A program made the translations under genes and the position numbers. Shown here piece by piece: positions 1 to 7,842 of a stretch of DNA of 64,000 nt. The notes beneath the pieces are model-generated. The model was not told the DNA's origin. It made no database searches and saw only the letters and a list, made by a program, of their open reading frames with translations. Numbering within the stretch: position 1 is the first letter of the stretch; every line of letters begins with the position of its first letter. Source of the stretch: Streptomyces sp. NBC_01214. GTDB taxonomy: Bacteria > Actinomycetota > Actinomycetes > Streptomycetales > Streptomycetaceae. Where the stretch lies: the NCBI RefSeq assembly GCF_026340975.1, contig NZ_JAPEOS010000002.1, positions 1 to 64,000 of the forward strand. The letters are read 5' to 3'.

Positions 1-1015
1 TGGCGGCATCAGCCTGACCCAGGAGGTCCTCGGAGGCCGCGAGGGCCCGTGAGGCGGCCCTGGCGTCCCTCTCGCGGGCATGAGCACGGGCTTCGATGAG
101 CTTGGTGAATGCCAGGACACGCGGGGCGGCCTGGCCCTTCGCGCGTTCGAAGGCGCCCTGGGCCATATCGACGGCCTCGGAGCCGAAGCCCCGCAGCAGC
201 GATTGCATCGCCATCGTGGTCAGCACATAACAGCCGAGCTCGACGTCCCCGCCTGCGCGGGCCAGGCGGAGGGCCTGGATGAAGTGCCGCTGGGCGACAT
301 CGTGCTGCCCGACGTCGAAGGCCGTCCACCCGGCCAGCCTCGACAGCTCGGAGGTGACGGAGAACAGGTCACGGCCGACCGCGTCGGTGAAGGATCCCCG
401 CAGAAGCGGGGCGGCCCTCTCCTGGAGGCAGACGGTGACGGAGTTGGCCTTCCAGTTCCCGCCGCCGTATTTGGAGTCCCAGCGGCGGGCCTCGTCGGCT
501 GCATCCCGGAGTTCTTCCAGGTCGGCCCGGCCGACCTGCTTCTTGCCGCCGGCCACATCGGCGGCCTCGTCGGCGGGGGTGACCAGCCAGCGGGTCACGG
601 GTGTGGTGAACGCGGACACGGCAAAGCCGGATCCGGTTAAGAAGTCGCGGCGGTTCACGAAACTCCAGAACGACGTGGCCACTCGGACCGCATCAGCACG
701 GTCCCGCGGGAAATCCAACCCCACATCCGCGTCCGGTGTCTCCGCATCGCCCATACCGATTTCGCCAAGCGCCACCGGACGGCCGAGCCGTTCGGCGATC
801 GCCTGCGCGAGGAACGTGGGCACCGGCCACTTGGGGATCATGCCCCGCTGGCACCAGTTTGCGATGGAGGTATGCGAGTAGTCCGTCTCCAGCCCGGCCT
901 GCTGGGCGAGCTGGTTGACCCGCAGGGCCAGAGACTTGTGGCTCGCACCGCAGGTCTCGATGAGCCGGTCCAGGTCCGCGTTGGGCGGACGCTTCCGGCG
1001 GCTGGTCGACGCCAC
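1..1015 (-). CDS. XRE-type transcriptional regulator with C-terminal TPR-like region (3' end beyond window)
   Basis: Partial gene, open through the left edge; about 338 residues are visible. I chose GTG at 1015-1013 because a strong ribosome site (aaaagggg) lies six bases upstream and an in-frame TAG occurs just above it, near 1080. Residues about 18-60 form a helix-turn-helix (LALRVNQLAQQAG, then SHTSIANWCQRG). A tail rich in Ala, Leu and Arg helices follows, as in Streptomyces regulators with TPR-like sensor regions. It is divergent from the amidotransferase-NUDIX-dehydrogenase cassette starting at 1346, so it is the natural candidate regulator of that cassette. Ligand unknown. The family call rests on the HTH and overall layout; the C-terminal part is inference. 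Confidence 0.75.
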   Translation of the reverse strand, partial: MASTSRRKRPPNADLDRLIETCGASHKSLALRVNQLAQQAGLETDYSHTSIANWCQRGMIPKWPVPTFLAQAIAERLGRPVALGEIGMGDAETPDADVGLDFPRDRADAVRVATSFWSFVNRRDFLTGSGFAVSAFTTPVTRWLVTPADEAADVAGGKKQVGRADLEELRDAADEARRWDSKYGGGNWKANSVTVCLQERAAPLLRGSFTDAVGRDLFSVTSELSRLAGWTAFDVGQHDVAQRHFIQALRLARAGGDVELGCYVLTTMAMQSLLRGFGSEAVDMAQGAFERAKGQAAPRVLAFTKLIEARAHARERDARAASRALAASEDLLGQADAA

Positions 1016-1345
1016 CCGAATCCCCTTTTCCACCAGGTCAGCAACATGGCTGCTGACGAGGAAACGCCACGGGGCCGGCTACGTCGACAGGGCATTTCCG
1101 GTCGGCGCATTCCGGCTGGGCGCGGGAAGCCGCACGCTCTTCCCGCGTCTTGAGGCACTGAGGGTATTGCCCTGCGGACCCTGGGTGAACCTGCTTTGCG
1201 AGTTGTGAGCCCCCCTGCGAGCCCTCGCTGGCATGGGCCGCCGGCGGATGTGATGAGGACGCAGGTCACCGCCGGGACGCCAGGAAGGGCTCCCGGTGGT
1301 GGCCGCCGCCAAGGCACCACGACTTCACGCTCGGGGGTGAACCAG
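1016..1345. promoter_or_regulatory. Divergent intergenic region between regulator and amidotransferase cassette
   Basis: About 330 bases without a supported gene, lying between two divergent genes, so it should carry both promoters. I could not fix convincing -10/-35 boxes or an operator by eye. Short ORFs in it lack ribosome sites and recognisable content. Confidence 0.4.
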
Positions 1346-3112
1346 ATGTGCGGAATTGCAGGACTGGCCGGAGGCGACGCCGTCCGGCACGAGAAGACCG
1401 TCGCCGCGATGGGTGCCTCGCAGCACTACCGCGGCCCGGACGGCACCATGCACGCCGCCAGCAGCGACCGGCGGGCGGTGCTGGCCATGAACACGCTGCT
1501 GATCGTCGACCCGCAGGCCATGCCCGGCCCCTACCTCGACCGGACTACGGGGGTGCTGCTGGCCTTCAACGGGGAGATCTACAACTGGCGGCAGCAGGCG
1601 ACGGCCTGGGGCATCGAGGTCCGGGACCGGGAGTCGGACGCCCACTTCCTGCTGCGGGCCTGGGCCAAGATCGGCCCGTCCTGCCTGGACGGCCTGGACG
1701 GCATGTTCGCCCTTGCCGTCTATGACCCCCGGACCGCGAAGCTGTTCCTGGCCCGCGACCGGCTCGGGGAGAAGCCGCTCTACTGGCGCCTGGACGGCGG
1801 CCGGCTCGCGTTCGCCTCCGAAGTGACCTCCCTGACGGGCTACGGGGCGGCCCCGCTGGTCTTACGGCCCGAGGTCACCGCGATCGAAACCCCGACCGGG
1901 GTCGACACTCCGTTCCAGGGGATTCAGCTGCTGGCGCCGGCCACGCTGCTGACCTTCGACACGACGACGAGCTCGATCGACCAGATGGCCTGGTGGCACC
2001 TGGAGGACCGGTCCCCGTTCACCGGCACCTACGACGAGGCCCTGGCGAAGTTCTCCACGGTCCTGGCCGAGCAGATCCCGCTCAGGTCGCCGGCCTGCGA
2101 CTTCGCCCTCCTCCTCTCCGGCGGGCTGGACTCGGCGGTGCTGGCCTACCTGATGCGGCCGCCGGTCTGCGTCACCGTTCGCTACCCGGGCCAGGACCGC
2201 CTCGATGAGTCGTCGACGGCGGCGGTCATCGCCCGGGACATCAAGGCCGAGCTGGTGGTGGTCGAGCCCGACCACGTCGACTTCACCACCGCTCTGCCGC
2301 ACATGATGCGGGCCCTGGACTACCCGATGGGGAACGCGTCCACGTTCTCCGAGCACATGGCCTATCGGAAGATCTCCGACCTGGGCCTGCGGGTCGTGAT
2401 CGGCGGGCTGGGGCCGGACGAGTTCCTGATGGGCTACGTCCGCCAGGCCCTGGTCCTCTTCGGCCCTGACGCTGTCCTGAACGCTGGCCTGGAGGCTTAC
2501 CGGCCGCTGGCCGCCAAGCTCATGCACGCCGCCGACGTGCCCCTGGACCCGGCGGAGGCGGTCACCCGGCTGATCCTTCGGGGCCCGGACCCGGACGGCC
2601 GTCTTCGCGATCTCGTCGCGGACGCGATGGCCCGCGCGGGCGGGGATCTGGCTCGCGGCCTGACGCTGGCGGACCTGGCGACGGCCTGGAGGCCGCTGGT
2701 GATGACCAGCGACAAACTCGCTTCCGCCTACGCGCTCGAACGTCGGTCCCCCTACCTGGCCCGCGACCTGGTCGAGTTCTCCTACCGGCTGCCCGTCGAG
2801 CACAAGATCGCCGACCCGGCCCAGGGCAAGCGGATCCTGCGGGACGCCGCGAAGGCCCTCGGCCTGCCGAAGGAGGTCTGGGCCAGCCGGGACAAGCTCG
2901 GGTTCGCCTCCCCGGTCCCCGTCTGGCTCAACGGCGACCTCGCGGCCTGGGCCGACACCCAGATCCGCATGGCCCTCACCGATGCTCCGCCTCCGTTCCG
3001 CCCCCTCCTCGAGGGGGGTTTGAAGCCCGGCGGCCGCTTCGACCGAACCCGCATGCAGGCCCTCATGGCAGCCGCCTGGTTTTCTGACCAGACGGTGAGG
3101 GCTGCCGCATGA
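1346..3112 (+). CDS. Asparagine synthase-like glutamine amidotransferase
   Basis: AsnB-family enzyme of 588 residues. The start ATG at 1346 is dictated by chemistry: Met is followed directly by Cys2 (MCGIAGL), which becomes the N-terminal nucleophile of the class II glutaminase domain (residues 1 to about 200, with the GEIYNW motif). The synthetase domain follows, with the ATP-pyrophosphatase loop SGGLDSA at 258-264. A gggggtga ribosome site precedes the start. Family members amidate aspartate or other carboxylates, including sugar uronic acids. With a UDP-glucose dehydrogenase two genes downstream, amidation of a uronic acid is a reasonable alternative to asparagine synthesis (inference). 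Codon 173 (1862-1864) is TTA, the rare bldA-dependent leucine codon, which would tie expression to development. Confidence 0.88.
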   Translation: MCGIAGLAGGDAVRHEKTVAAMGASQHYRGPDGTMHAASSDRRAVLAMNTLLIVDPQAMPGPYLDRTTGVLLAFNGEIYNWRQQATAWGIEVRDRESDAHFLLRAWAKIGPSCLDGLDGMFALAVYDPRTAKLFLARDRLGEKPLYWRLDGGRLAFASEVTSLTGYGAAPLVLRPEVTAIETPTGVDTPFQGIQLLAPATLLTFDTTTSSIDQMAWWHLEDRSPFTGTYDEALAKFSTVLAEQIPLRSPACDFALLLSGGLDSAVLAYLMRPPVCVTVRYPGQDRLDESSTAAVIARDIKAELVVVEPDHVDFTTALPHMMRALDYPMGNASTFSEHMAYRKISDLGLRVVIGGLGPDEFLMGYVRQALVLFGPDAVLNAGLEAYRPLAAKLMHAADVPLDPAEAVTRLILRGPDPDGRLRDLVADAMARAGGDLARGLTLADLATAWRPLVMTSDKLASAYALERRSPYLARDLVEFSYRLPVEHKIADPAQGKRILRDAAKALGLPKEVWASRDKLGFASPVPVWLNGDLAAWADTQIRMALTDAPPPFRPLLEGGLKPGGRFDRTRMQALMAAAWFSDQTVRAAA

Positions 3113-3140
3113 TCCCCAACTCGCTTACTACGGTGAGGGG

Positions 3141-3578
3141 ATGCACTCCGAGACCACCGCCACCGAGGAGCCGGCCGCCGCCCGAGGAGCCGTCGCGATC
3201 ATCACAAACCGCCGCGGCGAAGTCCTCCTCCACCTCCGCGACGACCTCCCCGAGATCGCCTGGCCCGCCCACTGGTCCGTCCTGGGTGGCGGCTGCGACC
3301 CCGGGGAATCCCCAGCCGACACGATCGTCCGCGAGCTCGATGAAGAAGCGGGTCTGACCCCCGAGAACCTGACCGAGCTGTTCGAGATCCCTGACCGTCG
3401 CGGCTCCGGGCAGATCATCACCTTCTTCGCTGCCTCTTGGGACGGCGACGAGACGGACCTCCTTCTCGCCGAAGGCGTCAAGCTCCAGTTCTTCGCCCCC
3501 GACTACCTCGACATCCTCACGATCCCACCGTTCATCCGGGACGGGATCTACCGCCATCTGGCCGCCAGGCCCTCCTGA
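3141..3578 (+). CDS. NUDIX hydrolase
   Basis: A 145-residue NUDIX protein. The full Nudix box G-x5-E-x7-RE-x-x-EE-x-G is present around residues 51-73, read as GGCDPGE, then SPADTIV, then RELDEEAGL, which supplies the Mg2+-binding glutamates. ATG at 3141 follows gtgagggg and lies 28 bases after the amidotransferase stop, so the two are probably co-transcribed. Substrates of the family are nucleoside diphosphates linked to another group. Its place between an amidotransferase and a nucleotide-sugar dehydrogenase suggests a nucleotide-sugar or housecleaning role, but the sequence does not identify the substrate. Confidence 0.88.
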   Translation: MHSETTATEEPAAARGAVAIITNRRGEVLLHLRDDLPEIAWPAHWSVLGGGCDPGESPADTIVRELDEEAGLTPENLTELFEIPDRRGSGQIITFFAASWDGDETDLLLAEGVKLQFFAPDYLDILTIPPFIRDGIYRHLAARPS

Positions 3579-3605
3579 TCACCCCGCCCTTCCGGGCGAG
3601 GGGAA

Positions 3606-3634
3606 GGGTGGGGCCGTTATCGGCGGCCCCACCC
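3606..3634 (+). promoter_or_regulatory. Intercistronic hairpin just upstream of the dehydrogenase ribosome site
   Basis: Perfect 11-base stem (gggtggggccg, 3606-3616, pairing with 3624-3634) and 7-base loop in the 74-base gap between the NUDIX and dehydrogenase genes. It ends right at the gaaggg ribosome site. It could act as an attenuator, an mRNA processing or stability element, or a weak terminator. There is no T-run. Confidence 0.5.
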
Positions 3635-3652
3635 GAAGGGACGACCCCGCTC

Positions 3653-4972
3653 ATGAAGATGACCGTCATCGGATGCGGCTACCTCGGCGCGACCCACGCC
3701 GCCTGCATGGCCGAGCTCGGCCATGAGGTCCTGGGCATGGACTCCGACATCGACAAGGTCCACACCCTCAACTCCGGCAAGGCCCCGTTCTTCGAACGCG
3801 ACCTCGACGACCTCCTCACCAAGCACACCGCCTCCGGCCGGCTCCGCTTCACCGCCTCCTACGGCGAGGCCGCCGACTTCGCCGACCTGCACTTCATCGG
3901 CGTCGGCACCCCGCCGCAGCCCGGCACCGATGCCTACGACCTCACCCACCTCTTCGACGCCATCACTCGCCTGGCCCCCGGCCTGACGACCCCGGCCGTC
4001 GTCACGGTCAAGTCCACCGTCCCGGTCGGCACCGCACCCCGCGTCGCCGAACTCCTCCGCGGCATGGCACCGGCCGGGGACCTCATCGAGGTGGCCTGGA
4101 ACCCCGAGTTCCTCCGCGAGTCCTTCGCGGTCGATGACACCCTCCGTCCGGACCGGCTCGTCCTCGGCTTCAACTCCGACCACTCCTGGGCCGAGGCCCT
4201 GCTGCGGCAGGCGTTCGCCAAGATCATCGAGTCAGGAACGCCGACGATCGTCACCGACTGGGCCACCGCCGAGCTCGCCAAGGGCGCCGCGAACTCCTTC
4301 CTCGCCACCAAGATCTCCTTCATCAACGCCATGGGCGAGGTCTGCGAGAAGTCAGGCGCCAACGTCGCCGAGCTCGCCGAAATCCTCGGCCACGACCACC
4401 GCATCGGCCGCCACGGCATGCGACCCGGCCTCGGCTTCGGCGGCGGCTGCCTTCCCAAGGACCTCGGCGGATTCATCACCCGCGCCGACGAACTCGACGC
4501 CGCAGAAGCAGTCGGCATCCTCCGCGAAGCCGCCACGGTGAATGCCCGCCGCCGCCAGCACGTCATTGACCTCGCCCGCGAGGAACTCGGCCCCGACCTG
4601 CGCGGCAAGCGGATCACCGTCTGGGGCGCCGCCTTCAAACCCGAGACCGACGACATCCGCGACTCGCCCGCGCTCGCCGTCGCCCAGGCCCTCCACGACC
4701 TCGGCGCCACCGTCACCGTCACCGACCCCAAGGCCCTCGACAACGCCCGCAAGCTCCACCCCGAACTCGACTACGTCGAAGACCTCATCGCCGCCGTCGA
4801 TGACGCCGACCTGCTGCTGCACCTGACCGAGTGGCACCAGTTCTCCAGCATTGACCCCAAGCGGCTTGCGGCCCGCACCACCAGTCCCAAGGTCATCGAC
4901 GCCCGCGGCACCCTCAACACCGACCAGTGGCGCGAGGCCGGCTGGCTGACCCGAGCCCTCGGCCGCATCTGA
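3653..4972 (+). CDS. UDP-glucose 6-dehydrogenase family protein
   Basis: A 439-residue nucleotide-sugar dehydrogenase of the UDP-glucose/GDP-mannose family, the usual length. It has the N-terminal Rossmann motif GCGYLG (residues 7-12), the substrate-handling centre, and the catalytic cysteine Cys266 in GFGGGCLPKD. The C-terminal UDP-binding domain (from about 320) starts near ITVWGAAFKPETDD. It should oxidise the sugar C6 alcohol to a carboxylate with two NAD+, giving UDP-glucuronate if UDP-glucose is the substrate. I chose ATG 3653 (MKMTVIG) with gaaggg upstream over in-frame starts that would add a non-homologous leader. It is the last gene of the cassette. A degraded partial copy of its 3' end lies at 12291-12393. 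Confidence 0.9.
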   Translation: MKMTVIGCGYLGATHAACMAELGHEVLGMDSDIDKVHTLNSGKAPFFERDLDDLLTKHTASGRLRFTASYGEAADFADLHFIGVGTPPQPGTDAYDLTHLFDAITRLAPGLTTPAVVTVKSTVPVGTAPRVAELLRGMAPAGDLIEVAWNPEFLRESFAVDDTLRPDRLVLGFNSDHSWAEALLRQAFAKIIESGTPTIVTDWATAELAKGAANSFLATKISFINAMGEVCEKSGANVAELAEILGHDHRIGRHGMRPGLGFGGGCLPKDLGGFITRADELDAAEAVGILREAATVNARRRQHVIDLAREELGPDLRGKRITVWGAAFKPETDDIRDSPALAVAQALHDLGATVTVTDPKALDNARKLHPELDYVEDLIAAVDDADLLLHLTEWHQFSSIDPKRLAARTTSPKVIDARGTLNTDQWREAGWLTRALGRI

Positions 4973-4982
4973 CCACCACCCC

Positions 4983-5026
4983 CATGCGGAAGGGACCGGC
5001 TCTGACGAGCCGGTCCCTTCCGCATG
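4983..5026. terminator. Bidirectional terminator between the dehydrogenase and XRE-ImmA genes
   Basis: Perfect 20-base inverted repeat (4983-5002 and 5007-5026) with loop tgac, placed eleven bases after the dehydrogenase stop. The convergent XRE-ImmA gene ends at 5152. There is no T-tract, which is common in Streptomyces. Confidence 0.85.
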
Positions 5027-5151
5027 GCGACCAAAGTCTGCGACGCCGCTGCGTTGGAGGCTAACCGTCTGGGCTCACTGGCCGTGGAGCGATGGAACAT
5101 CCGGTATCGCGCTGTTCTGGCACGGGTCGGATCACCTCGGTCTGAGAGCTC

Positions 5152-6318
5152 TCAGACCAGGCGCAACACCGGCCTCGCCTGCTCTGGCATCCCGAGCAAC
5201 TCCAGAACTCGGGAGGGATTCCAGGCGAGTTCTTGCGCCAGGTGAGCAACTGTCAACCCTTTCTCACGCTCAGCGAGTTCAAATGCCTTGGCCAGGAGCA
5301 CCGGTTGTTCTCCCGGGTAGTCGCTGACGGGCTCCGGGGCAAATCCTGGCTGCTGGTGGAGGGCGCGCAGGCGCTGGTAGCCACGGCTTGCAGTTGCGTC
5401 GGAAATCAGGCCCAACTCGCGTGTGCGATAGATCAAGGAGTGAACGCTGACACCCCAAGTACGCCGAAGCTCGGCGAGAGCGACAAGGTCGAGGCGTGCA
5501 GGCAGTAGCGGCAGGAGGCTCTCGGCAGGAGTCAGGAACTCGGCGGCGAAGGCATCGGCTTCGCGCTCCTGCCTGCTGTCGCCTGTTGCGTCGCTATGCA
5601 GTACAAGATGTCCCAGCTCGTGTGCCGCGGTGAAGCGATGCCGAAACACGTCATCGGCTCGGTTAGGGGTGAGCACCGCAAGCGGTCGCGCAGAGCGCGA
5701 GGAGAAGGCGTCAACGGTACTGGCGGCCTCGTCCGCTTCGCCGGGTGTGACCACGATGACTCCGTGAGTCTCCATCCGGCGCACGAGATGCGTCACCGGA
5801 CCGTTGCCCAGGCCCCACAACTGGCGTAGCTCCCGTGCAGCGATTCGAGGCTCGGCGGAGATCACCTCCCCGGGGTGCACCTCCCCGCCGGCAAAGCCGG
5901 GGAGGTCGACGAGGGGGAGCTGCACTCGCTTCTCGAGGGCGTAGGTCAGTTCCCACACCTGCTCTGCGTACGCCAAGGCGCGTTCCCGTTGGGCCTTCGG
6001 CGTGCTGCGCAAGCTCCTGAAGTGCGCCATGGAGGCATCCAGGCGATTACTGGGACGCCCTACGACGAAGAAGCCGGGCGGCACCCCCAAGACGTCCGCC
6101 AGTAGTGGAATGAGTTCAGGCCTGGGCTTGGCCACGCCAGTCTCGTGCTGTCCGACAGCAGCAGGCGTCACACCGATACGTTCTGCCACCTCCTTCTTCG
6201 TCATCCCTGCCAGGCGCCGAGCCTGGGTCAGCCGAGCAGGGTCGAAGGCGTCGTACACAGCCCGTGGAGACAAGTTCGCGTCGCCGAGGCCGGGAAGGAG
6301 TGGCTGGTCAGTTCTCAT
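5152..6318 (-). CDS. XRE family regulator fused to ImmA/IrrE (M78) metallopeptidase
   Basis: A 388-residue fusion. Residues about 28-85 form an XRE helix-turn-helix (MTKKEVAERIGVTPAAVGQHE). The C-terminal half is an ImmA/IrrE-type zinc peptidase with HELGH at 233-237 and the downstream metal-binding glutamate in EREADAFAAEFLTP (251 onward). Proteins of this layout bind DNA and are thought to act as protease-regulators of mobile elements, toxin-antitoxin or stress loci. The start overlaps the stop of the upstream partner gene by 11 bases, so the two are translationally coupled. Whether the peptidase cleaves its partner, or a protein of the neighbouring gasdermin operon, is unknown. Confidence 0.88.
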   Translation of the reverse strand: MRTDQPLLPGLGDANLSPRAVYDAFDPARLTQARRLAGMTKKEVAERIGVTPAAVGQHETGVAKPRPELIPLLADVLGVPPGFFVVGRPSNRLDASMAHFRSLRSTPKAQRERALAYAEQVWELTYALEKRVQLPLVDLPGFAGGEVHPGEVISAEPRIAARELRQLWGLGNGPVTHLVRRMETHGVIVVTPGEADEAASTVDAFSSRSARPLAVLTPNRADDVFRHRFTAAHELGHLVLHSDATGDSRQEREADAFAAEFLTPAESLLPLLPARLDLVALAELRRTWGVSVHSLIYRTRELGLISDATASRGYQRLRALHQQPGFAPEPVSDYPGEQPVLLAKAFELAEREKGLTVAHLAQELAWNPSRVLELLGMPEQARPVLRLV

Positions 6319-7138
6319 GTTCTTCTTCGGTGGTCAGGGGCTCGTGCTCCTGCTTTTCGGACTGCGGAGACAGGCCGGGGTTCTTCTCGTCGGCGTCCGG
6401 GCGTGAGAAGAGTTCCGGCACCGGCTGGGCGCCCGAGTCGAAGCTCGGAAGATCCGTGAGATGCGTCTGAGGAGGCAGGAGGGTGAGGCCGCGGCGGGTG
6501 GGAGTCGCTGGCAGGGGAAGGGGGTCGGGGCCATCAGACCATGCGATGGTGCCAAGATCGTCGATCAGGGTGCCGATGCCCCAGTAGGCCTTCAACAGGC
6601 CGTTCGCGTTGCTGCTGAACGGGATGAGCAGCAGCTTCGTATCTGACGGGAGGGCGGCCAGCCGCGGTCGCATATCGATGGAACGACTGTGGGGGAGGTG
6701 CGTGCCGAACAAGTCCTCCACCGGTGGTGGTGACGGGGCAAACCCCATCAGCTCGCGCACCAGCCGGCTGTTCGAAAGCTTCGCGCGTTCTGCGGAGGTG
6801 TCTCGGTCGGAGAACCGGAAGGGCCACAGCAGGGCCCCTCCGTAGCAGACAAGATCAATCTCCCTGAAGAAGCCATCCGGGTTGACGAAGTCAACTTCAT
6901 TGTTGAAATCCGGATCATCTACGTCAATCCGCGCGAACTCCTCCATCAAGCTCTCGTGGAAGCCGGGGTACCTGGCGCCGCCGTAGGCGTGTTTCGTGCT
7001 CCCGCCGGCGATGTCTTGGCATGTGAGCGCACGTTCCTGGCGGTCGCGGATCGCTTGGCCAATCCGCTGGCGCACACCCTCCTGGCGGTCACCAAACAGC
7101 CGAGCGGCCCACGCCGAGGCGTGCTGCACATCGTTCAC
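6308..7138 (-). CDS. Unknown protein coupled to the XRE-ImmA gene
   Basis: I do not recognise this protein. GTG at 7138 is preferred (276 residues) because agagggagg lies nine bases upstream. GTG at 7192 would add 18 residues but has no ribosome site. The N-terminal two thirds look folded, with a region YGGARYPGF near residue 50 and alternating hydrophobic strands such as TKLLLIPF. The last 60 residues are Pro, Glu and Lys rich and likely disordered. No signal peptide or membrane segment. Its stop overlaps the XRE-ImmA start, so it is the first gene of a two-gene operon. A toxin, effector or substrate partner of the ImmA peptidase is the natural guess, by analogy with XRE-ImmA pairs, but nothing in the sequence proves it. 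Confidence 0.7.
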   Translation of the reverse strand: MNDVQHASAWAARLFGDRQEGVRQRIGQAIRDRQERALTCQDIAGGSTKHAYGGARYPGFHESLMEEFARIDVDDPDFNNEVDFVNPDGFFREIDLVCYGGALLWPFRFSDRDTSAERAKLSNSRLVRELMGFAPSPPPVEDLFGTHLPHSRSIDMRPRLAALPSDTKLLLIPFSSNANGLLKAYWGIGTLIDDLGTIAWSDGPDPLPLPATPTRRGLTLLPPQTHLTDLPSFDSGAQPVPELFSRPDADEKNPGLSPQSEKQEHEPLTTEEEHEN

Positions 7139-7192
7139 GATCGCCACCCTCCCTCTGCGCTTCCCGCTGAAGCGCACCCCAACCCGATTCAC

Positions 7193-7599
7193 TTTAGTTT
7201 AGATCGCTTGACTTGCATACTGACTTCAGTCGAATGGAGGATCGCTACATTGGTCTGTGGGGGGATCTTGAGCGAACTAAGGACTTGGAAGCGCTGGCCG
7301 TCCGGCGAGCCCAGCTGCTGCCTTGTCTGATCGCCAGCCGGGCAGAGGGAGATGTTCCTCTCCGAGCGCCGCGCGCCCGAGGCGCCCCAACGCTGGACGA
7401 TGCCCGACCGTGGGACGTGCCCGGCTGCCCTACTGGCGGGGGAGATCTTCGAGGAGAGCACCGACGTCCGGCCAAGGTTCACTCAGCGGCCCGGCATGTC
7501 GCCTCGCGAGGCCCCGCTGCGCGCCGCCATTGACCCCGCCCGACCGTGGTGGGCAGAGTCCGCAGCCCCGGTTCGTGTGGGTCGATTAGACGGTTCGGC
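7193..7599. promoter_or_regulatory. Promoter/operator region of the XRE-ImmA operon
   Basis: About 400 bases between two reverse-strand operons with no convincing gene. The part nearest the operon is unusually AT-rich and holds an inverted repeat, ACTGA-ct-TCAGT (7218-7229). TGACTT also occurs as a direct repeat (7208-7213 and 7220-7225). This is a plausible binding site for the XRE protein. The remainder shows nothing I can support. Confidence 0.45.
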
Positions 7600-7833
7600 C
7601 TACCTCGGGTCCCGGCCGGTCCCGACCTGTACTGATTGTCCGAACTGCTCAGGAGCGACGCTCCACCCGTCGGCCGACCGCAGGGCGTGCCGGGCTCCGG
7701 CCTCGTCCGACTCGACCAAGAAGATGTTCGGCATCTGCTGGTGGATCAGGCGGGCCCCAGCGGGAAGCAGCGCCAGGAGCTCGTCGGCAGTAACTGTGCG
7801 CTCTCCGCGATACCAGATGACCAGTCGTCGCAC
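7600..7833 (-). CDS. Small protein resembling a subtilisin prodomain / I9 inhibitor
   Basis: A 77-residue protein starting with GTG (RLVIWYRGERTV after the first residues), nine bases after the stop of the S8 protease gene and in the same operon. The predicted order is strand (LVIWYRG), helix (ADELLALLPAG), strands (ARLIHQQM, NIFLVESD), helix (EAGARHALRSA), strand (WSVAPEQ). That is the ferredoxin-like pattern of I9 prodomains, which fold and inhibit subtilisins. The protease itself has no obvious I9 segment, so this protein may supply that function in trans. This is inference from pattern and position; the protein could instead be a different regulator. Confidence 0.65.
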   Translation of the reverse strand: MRRLVIWYRGERTVTADELLALLPAGARLIHQQMPNIFLVESDEAGARHALRSADGWSVAPEQFGQSVQVGTGRDPR

Positions 7834-7842
7834 GCGACCACC

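Noticed and set aside
7213..7533. Small forward frame between the ImmA operon and the protease operon
   Set aside because: No ribosome site, poor codon bias and no family features; it lies in the likely promoter region.
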